This document shows positions 6,477 through 6,989 of a stretch of 6,989 nucleotides of DNA, in pieces. Positions within the stretch are counted from its first letter, which is position 1; the number at the start of each line of letters is the position of its first letter. The position numbers and the translations under genes are program-made. This stretch comes from an uncultured Ruminococcus sp. GTDB taxonomy: Bacteria; Bacillota; Clostridia; Oscillospirales; CAG-272. A model generated the notes under the pieces. It was not told the DNA's origin. It was given only the letters and a program-made list of their open reading frames with translations, and ran no database searches. Where the stretch lies: positions 1 through 6,989 of the forward strand of contig URUL01000093.1 in the NCBI GenBank assembly GCA_900551005.1, written 5' to 3'.

Positions 6477-6989
6477 TTATGCGTTGACGTAGCCTTTCAG
6501 CGTCTTCAGCGTGTTATATACGCCATCGATATGGCTTCTTTCATAGCCGTGGCTGGCATATACACCTGCGCCTATCAAGCCGTGCCGTATATCATAGCCG
6601 GCGCGCAAAGTGGCTTCCACGTCGGAGCCGTAATGAGGGTAAACATCCACGGCGTAATCCGCGCCTTCTTTTTTTGCCGCCTCTATGAGTCTGCCGACAA
6701 CGTCATAGCTATATGGCCCGCCGCTGTCCTTGGCACAGATGGAGACCTTCTTTTCCGTGCAGGCGAGTCCTGTGCCCACACAGCCCATATCGACGCTGAT
6801 TGCCTCCGTCACATCTGACGGAACGGAAGCCGAGCCGCCGTGCCCCACCTCTTCATATACCGTCACATGAACGTATACTTGGCGTTCGGGCTTGATATCG
6901 TTATCCGCGAGAAATTTTGCAAAGCCGAGCAGTATGCCCACGGAGAGCTTATCATCGAGAAAACGGCTCTTTATATAGCCCGAGGCGGT
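6477..6989 (-). CDS. M42-family metallopeptidase, C-terminal half (5' end cut by window)
   Basis: The frame is open from the right edge to TAA at 6479-6477, showing 170 residues of a family usually about 340-360 long. M42 enzymes are cytoplasmic, dimetal, usually multimeric aminopeptidases (some members were annotated as glucanases). Numbering the visible fragment from its first residue, SRFLDDK (8-14) carries the bridging metal Asp, Y45-E46-E47-V-G-H-G-G carries the paired Glu (general base and metal ligand), and SVDMG carries another metal-ligand Asp (D67). Near the end, GSDVEATLRAGYDI and ASHGYERSHIDGV resemble the family's final metal-ligand His region; which His binds metal I cannot say. 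A GTG within LSVGI (6941-6939) could look like a start but is internal, because family sequence continues upstream of it. It converges on clpC. Confidence 0.88.
   Translation of the reverse strand, partial: TASGYIKSRFLDDKLSVGILLGFAKFLADNDIKPERQVYVHVTVYEEVGHGGSASVPSDVTEAISVDMGCVGTGLACTEKKVSICAKDSGGPYSYDVVGRLIEAAKKEGADYAVDVYPHYGSDVEATLRAGYDIRHGLIGAGVYASHGYERSHIDGVYNTLKTLKGYVNA

Overview
The window looks like ordinary chromosome from a Bacillota bacterium, most likely Clostridia. The evidence is a ClpC-type Clp ATPase with a UVR middle segment, an S11 (DacF/PBP5-like) D,D-carboxypeptidase, a YifB/ComM AAA ATPase, strong AAGGAG Shine-Dalgarno sites, a TTG start, and frequent ATA isoleucine codons in roughly half-GC DNA. 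No closer placement is justified from this sequence alone. There are no rRNA or tRNA genes, insertion sequences, CRISPR arrays or phage genes.

Layout. The left half (1-3581) is a minus-strand run read right to left: comM (YifB-type ATPase, 3581-2037), ribF (riboflavin kinase/FAD synthetase, 1983-1057) and a dacF-like carboxypeptidase (948 to beyond base 1, 3' end missing). The gaps are 53 and 108 bases with no clear terminator, so the three are probably co-transcribed from a good sigma-A-type promoter at 3614-3642. A 176-base divergent region separates comM from clpC on the plus strand (3758-6199). It holds the comM promoter, a weak clpC promoter candidate and a GC-rich hairpin just before the clpC ribosome binding site. 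After clpC comes a 277-base convergent spacer with three hairpins, two acting as terminators for leftward transcription and one for rightward. The right edge holds the C-terminal half of an M42 metallopeptidase (6989-6477, minus strand, 5' end missing).

The genes are housekeeping: protein quality control (clpC), peptide turnover (M42), flavin cofactor synthesis (ribF), uptake or recombination of DNA (comM) and cell-wall trimming (dacF-like). They do not form a single pathway. I found no convincing undescribed system. The points most worth a second look are the carboxypeptidase, which keeps the catalytic SxxK but has GAN and SAG where SxN and KTG are expected; the clpC gene, which stands alone without ctsR/mcsA/mcsB yet keeps both phosphoarginine-pocket glutamates; the clpC leader hairpin; and the hairpin-rich clpC/M42 spacer.
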